Assembly (NCBI RefSeq): GCF_030272615.1
Contig: NC_081415.1
Coordinates: 374,743,392-374,807,391 of the forward strand
DNA: 64,000 nucleotides
Direction of reading: 5' to 3'
Source of the DNA: Cryptomeria japonica
Taxonomy: Eukaryota > Streptophyta > Pinopsida > Cupressales > Cupressaceae
The notes under the pieces are model-generated. The model ran no database searches and was not told the origin of the DNA. It saw nothing but the letters and a program-made list of their open reading frames with translations. This document shows positions 1 through 11,315 of this stretch, one piece after another; position 1 is the first letter of the stretch; each line of letters begins with the position of its first letter. Made by a program: the position numbers and the translations under genes.

Positions 1-1349
1 AGCACATGGAAGTATTGTATGACTACCGGTTGGTAGTCTCAACTTCAGGGTTTCTGGTTTAAGTGCTTCAAGCCTGTGTGGCTCAACCGGTGACTTTGTG
101 TGATGAGTTAGCATGGTAACAAAGAACAGATCATGTTGCCACATAAGCCTTGTGCGCGTGAAGGATCTTGCATGAAGAAGATTGTTCCTATCTACCTCGG
201 GAATGTGAGAAGTCTGTAAAACGGTGATAACCTGTGATGGGTTATCAGCCGCCATAAAATCGGTGGAAATGGACGATGGAGAATGTCTTGAGATTGGATC
301 AAGAACTACCGCATTTAATGCAGTGTGCTCAACAGTCAGGATTGAACCGTTTGAATTCCTTAACCTAACAGGTTTAGGGTTTAGGGTTTATGCTACCAAC
401 TATCTGTTTTCCTATAAGGTCGATGTTGTGTCTCTTTTAGAGGTTGTTGGCAAAAGTTGTGTGTGTGTATCCAAGAGAAGGGATACATGATTTTTGCCAG
501 ACCAAAAGGAGAGAAGTGATACCTGCAGAGTGTAAGTGCAGAAGGTGAAGAGGAGCTTGAGTGGATCTGCATTGGCATTGAGTGTTGTTACCATATCATT
601 GTAATACCTGTTGATCTCTAACCACCTCAACAGTTGGAAAATCCCTTAACAGGGTAGCCTTAACCAGCTTGTTGTAAATCCTTTAACAGGGTAATTCAAA
701 GCTATTGAGTTCGAAATCCTTTACCTATTGAGTTCTTGAAATCCTCTAACAAGGTAACCTTTAATAAGGTTTAACCCTTAACCGGGTATTCTAGCCATCC
801 CTTAACCGGGTGACCTAACAGGATCGGTTCCTAGCAGAACCTATTGTAATGTCTCTAACCGGACAAGGCTCCTAACAGAGCGGACTTCTAAAGAGTTCAA
901 AAACAGCTTGTGGGTATTCATCCCCACCGTGGTTTTTCCCAGTTGGGTTTCCAAGTGAAAAATATGTGTGTCATGTGTGATGCTTTTATCTTGTGATGCT
1001 TTGCTATTGTCTGTCAAGCATATGATGGTTCTGTGTTTTATGCCTCTGTCAATAAAACATGTTGAACTAGCTGTTATTATGATCTGATGATAGATTACCT
1101 GTTTATGCATAAGGGTGAAATGGTAGTGTAGTCTTGAGTTAAGTGAAAAGCTAAGTGAGTAACCGGTTAATGCTTGTCTCAGTCATTCTTAGCTTTACGG
1201 GTTGCACTCTGTTTCAAACCAGTGTCACTATTTGTTAGTCATTTGAAGTGTCTGCTGTCAAACCGGTTTAGGACTGTATTTTTGTCTGTACTGATTTACC
1301 CCCCCTCTCAGTACTGGGTTAGTACTATCCGTTCATCATTGAGTTATCA
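1..1349 (+). repeat. 5' LTR of copia A (left end truncated by window)
   Basis: It matches 5944-7293 almost throughout and ends in ...GAGTTATCA immediately before the primer-binding site. It contains a TTTAGGG-type run near 370-390 and, at about 640-840, a series of degenerate short repeats of the type CCTTAACAGGGTA. A C-rich stretch followed by CTCAGTAC lies just before the 3' end, as is common in copia LTRs. Confidence 0.95.
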
Positions 1350-1350
1350 A

Positions 1351-1363
1351 TTGGTATCAGAGC
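1351..1363 (+). other. primer-binding site of copia A
   Basis: TTGGTATCAGAGC begins one base after the 5' LTR. TGGTATCAGAGC is the usual plant Ty1-copia primer site, complementary to the 3' end of initiator methionine tRNA. It fixes the LTR end at 1349. Confidence 0.9.
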
Positions 1364-1420
1364 GTCCTCCAGGTCCTCTATGCTATAAGCTTAACTGCTT
1401 GAGGTAAAGATCCTAGTCTA

Positions 1421-4400
1421 ATGATGAAGAGGGAAGGTCCAAAGTTTAATAGAGAAAATTTCAGTATATGGAAAGACAAAATGAAGATATACATCAGAAG
1501 CATGGGTGCTCAACACTAGATCTATGTTGAGACTGCCTATGTTGTTCATACCAGTACTCTCACTGATGACCAAACGAGAGAGATGCAGGAGAATGGACAA
1601 GTTATGGAAGCCCTAATTAGTAGTTTATCTGACTTTGAGTTTATTGATGTTCAGGATAAGGTAAATCCCAAAGAGGTATGGGATACTCTTGAAAATATCT
1701 ATGGCGGTGATGAGCATGAAAAACATGCTAAGGAAGAAAGCCTTAGAGGGAAGTTTGAAGATATGCGGATGGTTGAAGGTGAGACCATTCAACAGTATGG
1801 AATAAGAATCAAAACTGTTGTTGGAGATATCAAGAGTGCAGGTGGTAAAATAGAAGATTCCACTGTGGTAAGCAAAGTCCTAAGATCCCTATTGCTGGTC
1901 TATGCAATAAAGGTTGCTGCTATTCAGGAGCTAAGATCAATAGACAAGACTAAGGTATCCCTAGAGTCCATCATTGCAAAGTTGACAACCTATGAGCTAA
2001 ATAGTTTCGATGGCAGTGTTCAAAAGACTGAATTAGCTTTTAAAGCTTCTGCAGTACCATCCAGAAAAGGAAAAGAAGCTAGCACTAGTGGTGAACCAAG
2101 ACAGGGTAGAGAAATGGATGATGAGGAGATTCTGATGGCATTTGAAGCTCTCCTTTCCAGGAAACTTTCTAAAGGAATCGACAAATATAGAGGTAAGCTA
2201 CCTTTGAAATGCTTTTTTTGTAACCGGATAGGACATATTGTTGTAAACTATCCTAATGGTGACAACAAGGACAAACCGGAAAGGTTCAAGAAATTCAAAG
2301 GAGGAAACTAGAGAAACTATTTTGTGGCAGTTGATGAAGGTGTCATAGATGAAGAATCAGAGGATGAAGAAAATGAAGATATTGTGTTTGTTGTTGTTAA
2401 GGAAGATGTGTCAGACAAGAAGGCTCTTGTCTCCCGGTTTGATAATTCCAATGAGTGGATCATTGACAGTGGTTGTTCTCACCATATGATTGGTGACCGG
2501 AGCAAGTTTCTATCCTTAGAGGAGTATGATGGTGGTGTGGTTCGCTTTGGCAATGATGCACCATGCATGGTCAAAGGCAGAGGGTCTATCTCTCTAAATG
2601 GAAAGAGTAGTGCTGACAATGTGTATTGGGTTGATGGTCTTAGACACAACCTTCTAACTGTTGCCCAGCTGAATGACAATGGCCTCACTCTGGAATTCAA
2701 GAATGGAGTTTGTAGAATCAAAGGAAAGAATGGTGAATTGGTGGCCACCGGCATGCAGACCAAAGGTAACCTATTTCAGTTGAATGCAAATATAAGTACA
2801 TGTCTTATGGCTAAATTTGTTGATAGCTGGATATGGCACAGGAGACTCTGCCATGTAAACTTTGATAGCATTGTGAAGGCTAGTAAGATCAAGGCAGTTA
2901 GAGGGTTGCCGATGCTAAGCAAACTGAATAATACCTTGTGCAGAGAGTGTCAATTGGGGAAAATGTCTTCCTCAACCATTAAAGGTAAATCTTTCACTGC
3001 TGACAACTTGCTTGACCTTGTGCATATTGATTTGTGTGGTCCTATGAAAACTAGAAGTGTGCAGGGTGATAGGTACTTCATGATTCTCACTGATGACTGC
3101 TCAAGAATGATGTGGGTCACTTTCTTGAAAGACAAGTTTGAAGCCTTTGTAAAGTTCAAAGCTTTCAGAGCATTAGTGGAGAAGGAAAGCGGTAAAAGGA
3201 TCAAGTGCCTGAGAACTGATCAAGGAGGGGAATTCACTTTCGGTGAATTCAACAAGTACTGTGAAGAACATTGCATCAAGAGGCAATTGTCTGCCCCCTG
3301 GACTCCACAACAGAATGGCCAGCAGAGAGGAATAACGGGACTGCGGTTGAAGCAGCTAGAACCATGTTGTTCCAAGGAAAGGTAGCTCACACCTTTTGGA
3401 GAGAAGCGATGAGCACTACAGTCTACATAATGAACCGGGTACTCATTAAGAAAGGTAAGGATAAAACTCCTTATGAGTATTGGACCGGTAAGACACCTGT
3501 GGTTAGCTACTTTAGAGTGTTTGGTAGCAAATGTTACATTAAGAGGAGTGAACACCAGAGCAAATTTGATGTGAAATGTGATGAGGGAATATTCCTAAGA
3601 TATTCCACCAAGAGCAAAGCTCTCAAGTGTTTCAACAATAGGACTCAGAGAATTATGGAAAGCATCAATGTAAGAGTTGATGAAACCTATGAGAAAACTG
3701 AGGAAACCGACAGTGAGCAAGCGGTAAACGAACCAGTTGCAACCTTCTGGGAACCGGTTAACAGCCAACCGAGTACGAGTAACAATGTTCCTACACTGAC
3801 AAATGTAGATGTTGATACTGATGGAGATGAGGATGATGAAGAAAAGAAAGAGGAATCTATCAAGACCATTCCTCGGTATGTCAAGCTGAATCATGATCCT
3901 AAGCAGATCATAGGAGATAAGGATGCAGGAATCCTTACAAGAAGAAAGGTCAGAGAAAACTCATGTATGATATCTGAATTTGAGCCTAAATCATTCAAAG
4001 AGGCACATAAGGATGAAGACTAGATCAAGGCAATGGAAGAGGAACTTGACAAATAGAGAAAAATGGTACATGGTCTTTGGTATCCAGACCGGAGCACAAA
4101 AATGTCATTGGTACTAAATGGGTTTTCAGAAATAAGCTGAATGAGGATGGCATAGTGATTAGGAACAAAGCCAAATTAGTGTGCAAAGGATATGCTCAAG
4201 AAGAAGGAGAAGACTATGGAAAAACCTTTGCTCTCGTAGCCAGATTGGAAGGAGTCTGTATGCTTCTTGCATATGCAGTTTTAAAGGTTTCAAAGTATAT
4301 CAAATGGATGTAAAATCTGCATTCCTAAATGGTGTACTTGAAGAGGAGGTGTATATTGAGCAACCATATGGGTTTGCCCTATCTGAAGATAGTGACATGG

Positions 4401-5503
4401 TATGTAGGCTACATAAAGCCTTATATGGACTAAAGCAGACACCTAGAGCATGGTATGAACATCTACATTCCCATCTTGTGAAGATTGAATTTGAGAGAAC
4501 AAGTGAAGATAGTAATATCTACTTGAAGTCTGAAGGAGATCAGATCCTGATTTGTGAGGTATTTGTTGATGACATTATCTTTGGTGGAGATGACAAGATG
4601 AGTCATGTGTTTGTAGATGAGATGAAGAAAGAGTTTGAAATGTCACTCATAGGGGAGATTAAATTCTTCATTGGACTGCATATCCAACAGATGAAGGATG
4701 TAATCTTTATCACTTAGTCCAAGTATGTCAAAGAGGTGTTGAAGACCTTTGGCATGGAAGATAGAAAACCGGTTGGTACTCTGATGGTGACTGGTTGTAA
4801 ACTATCTAAAGAAGACGACTCGGAATTGGTTGATGAGAAGGAATACCGATCAATGATTGGTAAGTTGCATTATGTAGTGCATAGCAGACCAGATATTGCA
4901 CATGCAGTTGGCATTACTACAAGATTCTAGAAAAGCCCAAGAGAATCTCACTTGGTTGCAGTCAAGCAGATTCTTAGGTATCTGAAGGGAACTATTGACT
5001 GTGGATTGTGGTATCCTTATAGAAAGGATTTCAACTTGAAAGTATACACAGATGCCGATTGGGCAGGCAATATAGATGACCGAAAAAGCACAACCGGTGG
5101 TGCATTCTTTCTCGGTTGTAGACTGGTCTCATGGATGAGTAAGAAGCAGAGTTGTATCTCTCAGTCTACAGTGGAAGTAGAGTATGTTGCAGCTTTCATG
5201 AACTACACTCAGACAATCTGGATGAAGCATGTATTAAATGGCTTCAAAGTTCCTGTATCTGAACCGGTAAGTATATCTTGTGATAACACAAGTGCTATCA
5301 ATATCTCAAAGAATCCGGTTTTACACTCTAGAACCAAACATTTTGAACTTAAGTATCATTTCCTGAGGGAAAAGGTTTAGAACAAAGAGATTGCACTGGA
5401 ACATGTTTCCAGTCAGGAGCAATTAGCAAATATATTCACCAAGCCTCTCCCAAAGGCTACATTTATGTACTTAAGAGGTGAATTAGGGGTGTTGCCCCTT
5501 TAG
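1421..5503 (+). pseudogene. copia A gag-pol polyprotein, broken
   Basis: One reading path of about 1360 codons, normal for copia. From the start at 1421 (MMKREGPKF) come gag; a zinc knuckle near 2209-2253 in which the last cysteine is tyrosine; protease with DSG at about 2465; integrase with its HHCC zinc region (2834-2950) and the D and E residues of the catalytic core (3030-3240); RT with FVDD in place of the usual YVDD (about 4561); RNase H with TDADWAG (about 5050); and a final stop at 5501. In-frame TAG codons interrupt it at 1517, 2309, 4021, 4715, 4928 and 5378. Frame changes near 3317, 4045 and 4280 each fit loss of one base. Known copia sequences have Q at several of the stop positions, so these look like CAG-to-TAG changes. 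Confidence 0.93.
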
Positions 5504-5760
5504 GAGGTAAACTAAAGATATATGCTCCACATCAGTCAGGTATTGCATAGTCAAATTTTTCTTCAAGATTGATGTGTTGAAGGATGCTACTCCTCAGGGG
5601 GAGCAACATAATGGAACAGGGAATCTTGTGCCTCCACTTTGGCATTGTTGTCAAAGGGGGAGAAGATGTGAAGTGGAGAAGATATCTGCAGAAAATGGGG
5701 AGAAGATGTGAAGCGGAGAAGATATCTTTGTTTATTGCCATCAATGTCAAAGGGGGAGAT
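5504..5760 (+). other. copia A 3' untranslated internal region and polypurine tract
   Basis: Non-coding stretch between the pol stop and the 3' LTR. It includes a near-exact local duplication (about 5664-5730, GGGGAGAAGATGTGAAG-type units). It ends in the polypurine tract AGGGGGAGAT (5751-5760), which sits directly against the LTR start TGTTGGCATT and would prime plus-strand synthesis. Confidence 0.85.
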
Positions 5761-7293
5761 TGTTGGCATTATGTGAACTGGTATGAGGATATAATGACAT
5801 TGTATGTTGTCATTGATGTCAATATGCTGAAGAAGTGAGAACCGACATATGAGAGAATCGATATAACAATATGAACTGACATTTGTGCCAAAGTGAAGCG
5901 GTGTGTTTGTTCATGATGAACTGACATATAGTTATGAGAACCGGCACATGGAAGTATTGTATGACTACCGGTTGGTAGTCTCAACTTCAGGGTTTCTGGT
6001 TTAAGTGCTTCAAGCCTGTGTGGCTCAACCAGTGACTTTGTGTGATGAGTTAGCATGGTAACAAAGAACAGATCGTGTTGCCACGTAAGCCTTGTGCACG
6101 TGAAGGATCTTGCATGAAGGAGATTGTTCCTATCTACCTCGGGAATGTGAGAAGTCTGTAAAACAGTGATAACGTGTGATGGGTTATCAGCCGCCATAAA
6201 ATCAGTGGAAATGGATGATGAAAAATGTCTTGAGATTGGATCAAGAATTGCTGCATTTAATGCAGTGTGCTCAACAGTCAGGATTTAACCGTTTGAATTT
6301 CTTAACCTAACAGGTTTAGGGTTTAGGGTTTATGCTACCGACCTATCTGTTTTCATATAAGGTCGATGTTGTGTCTCTTTCTGAGGTTGTTGGCAAAAGT
6401 TGTGTGTGTGTATCCAAGAGAAGGGATATGTGATTCTTGCTAGACCAAAAGGAGAGAAATGATACCTGCAAAGTGTAAGTGCAGAAGGTGAAGAGGAGCT
6501 TGAGCGGATCTGCATTGGCATTGAGTGCTGTTACCAAATCATTGTAATACTTGTTGATCTCTAAACACCTCAACAATTGGAAAATCCCTTAACAGGGTAG
6601 CCTTAACCGGCTTGCTGTAAATCCTTTAACAGGGTAATTCAAAGCTATTGAGTTCGAAATCCTTTAACTATTGAGTTCTTGAAATCCTCTAACAAGGTAA
6701 CTTTTAATAGGGTTTAACCCTTAACCGGGTATTCTAGCCATCCCTTAACCGGGTGATCCCTAACAGGATCGGTTCCTAGCAGAACCTATTGTAATGTCTC
6801 TAATTGGACAAGGCTCCTAACAGAGCATACTTCTAAAGAGTTCAAAAATAGCTTGTGGGTATTCATCCCCACCGTAGTTTTTTCCAGTTGGGTTTCCAAG
6901 TGAAAAAATGTGTGTCATGTGTGATGCTTTTATCTTGTGATGCTTTGCTATTGTCTGTCAAGCATATGATGTTTCTGTGTTTTATGCCTCTCAATAAAAC
7001 ATGTTGAACTAGCTGTTATTATGATCTGATGATAGATTACCTGTTTATGCATAAGGGTGAAATGGTAGTGTAGTCTTGAGTTAAGTGAAAAGCTAAGTGA
7101 GTAACCGGTTAATGCTTGTCTCAGTCATTCTTAGCTTTACCGGTTGCACTCTGTTTCAAACCAGTGTCACTGTTTGCCAGTCATTTGAAGTGTCTGCCGT
7201 CAAACCAGTTTAGGACTGTATTTTTGTCTGTACTGATTCACCCCCCCCCTCTCAGTACCGGGTTAGTACTATCCGTTCATCATTGAGTTATCA
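5761..7293 (+). repeat. 3' LTR of copia A (1533 bp)
   Basis: Begins TGTTGGCATT after the polypurine tract and ends TTATCA. It repeats the 5' LTR, including the TTTAGGG-type run at about 6313-6332 and a run of C residues near 7243. The flanking base string GATAT (7294-7298) is the likely right-hand target-site duplication. Confidence 0.95.
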
Positions 7294-7873
7294 GATATTT
7301 CATAGACGAACACTTCCAAATATGTAGATCTTATGTAGGATGCTTTGCATCATTTTTACAATTATAGAACTATTCTATGTCAATGTTAAATTGACCTTGC
7401 TTGCATATATGAACTTTGTTGGTTTATATGTTTGTAGCTTAACCCCTTAAATATTTACATTTGTATTTGCAAAAGGATTACATTTACAGACTTTGTTAAG
7501 AAGATTATTAGTTGGGAGATCAAACCTCTATTATCAAGTCAATTATAAATTAAAGATAATAGATAACATACAATAATGTTTGATTATATTAATATAATTA
7601 TAATAATACAATAATTATATCTTTAAATACACACCTTAATAAATTGAAATATTATTTATCAATGTACGAGAAAGATTAATTGGTCAATTTTATGTTAAAA
7701 TATGTTTTCTGTAGTATGTGTCTTAATCTGAAAATCTACAACTTTTGTTAACTTTCCGTGGTCAAACAGATCACGAGGAGCTTCTAGCTTTGACGAGTCG
7801 TAACAGGCTATGTAATGGCCAAGCTTTTGCTTATAGGAACACAGTTCAGAGGGTAGAGAGTAAAGAATAGAAA
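7294..7873 (+). promoter_or_regulatory. presumed 5' flank of the RCC1-like gene
   Basis: AT-rich single-copy-looking DNA between the copia A LTR and the RCC1-like start codon. The most AT-rich part is about 7550-7680. I see no clear TATA box with a matching start site. Assignment as promoter or 5' leader rests on position alone. The copia LTR directly upstream could contribute promoter signals. Confidence 0.35.
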
Positions 7874-8111
7874 ATGGGGAGCAGAGGAAGCGTGAGGTGT
7901 CGTGACATGGCCCACAAGTTGGTTCGTTGGGGGCGTGGGATAGGCAGTAGCAGTGGCGAAAAGAAAAAGAGATGGGCAGCCCTGTGGGGCAACGGTGACT
8001 ATGGGCGATTGGGGTTGGGGTCGCTCCAGTCGCGATGGGAGCCCACACTGAGCCTCTGCTCTTCCCCTTCCTCCATTGCCTGTGGCGGTGCGCATACCCT
8101 CCTCCTCACTG
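7874..8111 (+). CDS. RCC1-repeat protein, exon 1
   Basis: Encodes the N terminus of a protein with RCC1 beta-propeller repeats. The start at 7874 is the first ATG of the frame. It opens with about 35 residues rich in Arg, Lys, Ser and Gly and almost without acidic residues, which would suit a mitochondrial or plastid presequence. Residues 36-50 read AALWGNGDYGRLGLG, the signature opening of an RCC1 blade, and 70-78 read CGGAHTLLL, the end of the blade core. The exon ends in ACT-G at a GTCAGT donor, and joining to 11239 gives a smooth reading frame. The combination resembles the plant organellar RCC1-family protein RUG3, which is an inference from memory of the family. RCC1-family proteins act as scaffolds or exchange factors, and the substrate here is unknown. 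Confidence 0.72.
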
Positions 8112-8249
8112 GTCAGTATCCCTTTCCTCTCTATCTATCTCCAATTTCACTTTCTTGGCATGCACTCTGCCAGAGATATACTATCAATGTTCCAAAGGCT
8201 GTTCAAATATGATGTTAGATGATCCGGGGAAGAAATTGACAGGGTAAGA

Positions 8250-8425
8250 AGACTCAATTTCTGTCTTTCAGCGTTGTTTGTCAACAATATTGAAAAAATC
8301 TATGAAGGAATAGGTGTCTCCGGAGGTCCCTCGAAAGAATGAAAGAGGGGATAAGAGGAGGATGATATGCACCTATTGTGGCAAATCATGCCATCTTGTG
8401 AATTATGGTTTTTATAGGCAGTGAG
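8250..8425 (+). pseudogene. copia gag fragment with zinc knuckle, in intron 1
   Basis: The frame around 8325-8420 reads a basic stretch followed by ICTYCGKSCHLVNYGF, a CCHC zinc knuckle of copia gag type with its final cysteine lost. No LTR or full gag surrounds it. It is a scrap of an old element on the same strand as the host gene. Confidence 0.6.
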
Positions 8426-8639
8426 ATCATTCATGTTCTTAAAAGAATATAGAGCAGACAAAAACAAATGATCTATGCAAATTTAATTCAACGAAAAATA
8501 TACAAGGCTCAAAACTTTGTTGATTTATTTGTGGAAGGAAATGTACATTTATAAGGAAGAAATCAAAATCGAATGCAAAACTGATATCTATCTAACTGTA
8601 AACTAACAACCAATTGCTGATTAACTAAATTATAATTAA

Positions 8640-9400
8640 ACAATGTTCATTATTCTTTGAGTCTTTCCCATAACGAACAATGAGAATTGCTAAACGAATG
8701 TGGGTTTTTTTTTCTCTCCCCATGACGAAGATTTGGAAGAACTCGAAGCAGATCTCAAAGGTTCTGCAACTGGTCATGAGCAGGGGGCTGAGTATATCAG
8801 TGATTTGATGCTCTATAGGACAGTCGACAAGCTCAATTAGTTCATGGCGAACCAAGTTGCCAATATAGTGATGCTGAATTTCAATGTGCTTGGTCTAGCT
8901 GTGAAGCACGAGATTTTTACTCATTTGTATAGTTTTCTGGTCATCACAGTACGACACAGTGGAGCCGTTTTGTATGTTCTACATATCCTTTCACAATAGC
9001 CTCAACCATACTACTTGGCAAATTGTAAATGTGGGCGGCTTCATTCTCAGCCTATGCGGTAGAAAGTAATATATTAGGCTTCTAAGAAAATACCATAAAA
9101 CAAAAACTAAAGGTATACTTGAATTAGACTTTTGATCATCTGTACAACTTGCCCAATTTGAATTTGTCTATCCAAGCCTCTGTATGTTGAAAGTGGAGAT
9201 CATTAACAATGCTCCTTTCAGATACTAACTCCAATGTGTCTCGCCTTAAGGCGACACATGAACTCAAATACCAAGCTTACTGCATAGGTGATATCATGCC
9301 CTTAGGTAGCAGTCAAGTAGATCAAACTATCAATCAATCGTTGATATAGTGGTATCCACTGGATTAAACTCATCTGAAGTGGACAACTTAAGTCTGAAGA
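8640..9400 (-). pseudogene. copia RT-RNase H fragment in intron 1
   Basis: Read on the minus strand from about 9400 down to 8750, the sequence gives, with stops and shifts, DSLIYLTAT then an ITYAVSLV-like stretch (RT to RNase H linker), an AEYEAA-like region, YCDDQKTIQMSKNLVLHS, then TKHIEIQHHYIGNLVRHE and DCPIEHQITDILSP. This is the order of the C-terminal part of Ty1-copia pol. There is no LTR next to it. It lies head to head with the gag scrap at 8250-8425, so the two may come from different elements or from one rearranged copy. Confidence 0.75.
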
Positions 9401-11238
9401 CAATAGATGTGGCAATAGATGCTGCAATCATATGGTGGTAATATGGTTGCTTCTATCCTACAGTTCCGCAGATTCCCTTTTATGCTTGAAGGCCTCTAGA
9501 TTCCACTTAAACACTTCTAACCTTTCTAGAGGGTCAGTCACAACTAAGAAAAGAAAGTTGAGTTCCATTTGTTAACCAAGAAAAGAACCCACCCAAAGGA
9601 GTTTTGTATGTGGCGTCTGGGTACATATTGTTGGTGTTTTAAATTGCTACTATAAACATTGCACATTTTATTTTTTGCGCTTTGGAGTGAAGATGAAATA
9701 ACTAAAGAAAACCCGATCTCTCTATTTTTAATATTAGAGTTTAGAGCACAAGACTTGAAAATCTCCTATCTCACCAATGAGTTTGTTTAGTTTTGCAATA
9801 CTAAACTGCAAGATGATTTAATATTTGAGATCATCAGCATCACATCCACAATTTGATTGGTTTTAACACAACACAAGAATGAAGGATAAGCAAACACCAT
9901 GAAACACACAAAATTGCTTAATGAGCTTGAAAGTAAATTCATCGCAAAGCTCATATAAAAATTCTATGAATGGATTTCTTCCGTGCATGGGTACAACACT
10001 ATAATCTTAATTTAAATGGAAATGTTGGCAGCGTAAGCAAGCTTCAACTTCACATTCATTACACACAAGAGACATTAATTGACTTAAAACTTGAGTGACA
10101 ATTTCCGCAACATAAGTCTATGTTCAACTATAATTGCAATTTGTGTAAATGACATGTATTTATAGTTTTGTAGTTGTAGCTTCTTGAAGCTTCAAAAATA
10201 ACAATCTTCATCCCTTAGAAAATAATAGTAATTACTAATTTGCAACTTCAATCTTCAAAAATAATATAAATTTGTAATTCCAGCACATTATTTCCATTTT
10301 TGCTTCTCATCGTGGGTGTCACTTTGAAGGGAGGGCTTAGATTCATCATCTTTTTTTCATTTATTTTATTTTGTTTGCCTCTCATCCTTGACTTGGGCCC
10401 TTAGATTAACTTGGGTGCCACATAATCAAGGAATTAAGCAGATTATTCACAAAAATGTTTTGAATTATGAAGGTTAACTGTGAGCTTGTAGTGAAGTGTA
10501 GTACATGGCATGATCTCAGTGCACTATCAGCATTTGTATATGTGTAAAATTAAATAGGGCCTCAGGCTCTTTAGTTAATATCTTTTGAAATACTTTCTTG
10601 TATTATTTATGCCTTGGCAATTTTCATCGGTACTAGTTAACCTCTGAAGTTGAATGCAATCGAGCATATTTTGAAGCATTTAACATATTGTTCCATGGAA
10701 TACTCTAGCGCTTAGCATATTATTTAATATGGAATTTCAATCTTGAACCTCTATCTGCTTGAATCTAAGATTAATCGTGTTTATTTAAAGCTTGTTTTGA
10801 AAGTCCTTTGATTTGTGCTATTTTACTAAGAATTGCTTAAGTGGTCAACATCATCACCCTTGTTTTTCTTCTGCTTTAGATAATCTATTCCTCTACTCAC
10901 TACCATTACTTAGCATTAGAATAGTGAAACGAGCCTAAATCTGGATTTTGCTCTGAATTTGAAACAAATCAGAGCTTCTCATTGTCATGACCTGACTGTG
11001 GACGCATGTAATCAGACAGGTGGAGGTGTGAATACATAGTATTCCAATATATGCACATGTTGTATTGTTAGTCTAAATTAAATTCAATTGTATTTCACTT
11101 ATATTTTGTAGACTCTTGATTTGAGTTATGAATATGTAAGTTCATACACATTTGATGTATACATTTTATCTATTATATTATCTACCAAAGACTAGGTTCG
11201 ATGATCCTTCATTTGACATTTTTTCTAATCTTAAGCAG
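9401..11238. other. rest of RCC1-like intron 1, nothing recognised
   Basis: AT-rich non-coding sequence without a convincing ORF, LTR end or RNA gene. It is bounded by the copia fragment and by the acceptor of exon 2. Confidence 0.5.
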
Positions 11239-11315
11239 AACAAGGGCGTGTCCTTGCAACTGGCCTGAATGATTATGGGCAACTAGGAGTACCTTTTGGA
11301 ACAAGATATACTCAG
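11239..11315 (+). CDS. RCC1-repeat protein, exon 2
   Basis: A 77-base exon between an AG acceptor (11237-11238) and a GTAAAT donor (11316). Spliced to exon 1 it reads EQGRVLATGLNDYGQLGV followed by eight more residues. This completes one RCC1 repeat and starts the next, with the G-N-D-Y-G-Q-L-G motif typical of RCC1 blades. The intron is phase 1 on entry and the exon ends in phase 0. Further exons must lie downstream, because an RCC1 propeller has seven blades. I could not find them in the rest of the window, so either they lie beyond 64000 across a TE-filled intron or the gene is broken. Confidence 0.72.

Larger units (their letters stand above)
1..7293 (+). mobile_element. Ty1-copia LTR retrotransposon A, nearly complete, 5' end outside window
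   Basis: The layout is LTR, primer-binding site, gag, protease, integrase, reverse transcriptase, RNase H, polypurine tract, LTR, which is the Ty1-copia order (integrase before RT). The window opens about 180 bp inside the 5' LTR, judged by alignment to the 3' LTR. The 3' LTR ends at 7293 and the next five bases are GATAT, the predicted target-site duplication, whose partner lies upstream of this window. The coding region carries six in-frame stops and three apparent single-base deletions, so the copy cannot encode its own proteins. In the first ~450 bp the two LTRs differ by roughly 5 percent by eye, mostly transitions, so this is not a very recent insertion. It lies about 580 bp upstream of the RCC1-like start codon. 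Confidence 0.95.

Noticed and set aside
5769-6197. 142-residue minus-strand ORF in the copia A 3' LTR
   Set aside because: Lies wholly inside an LTR, is not intact in the 5' LTR copy and has no known domain.
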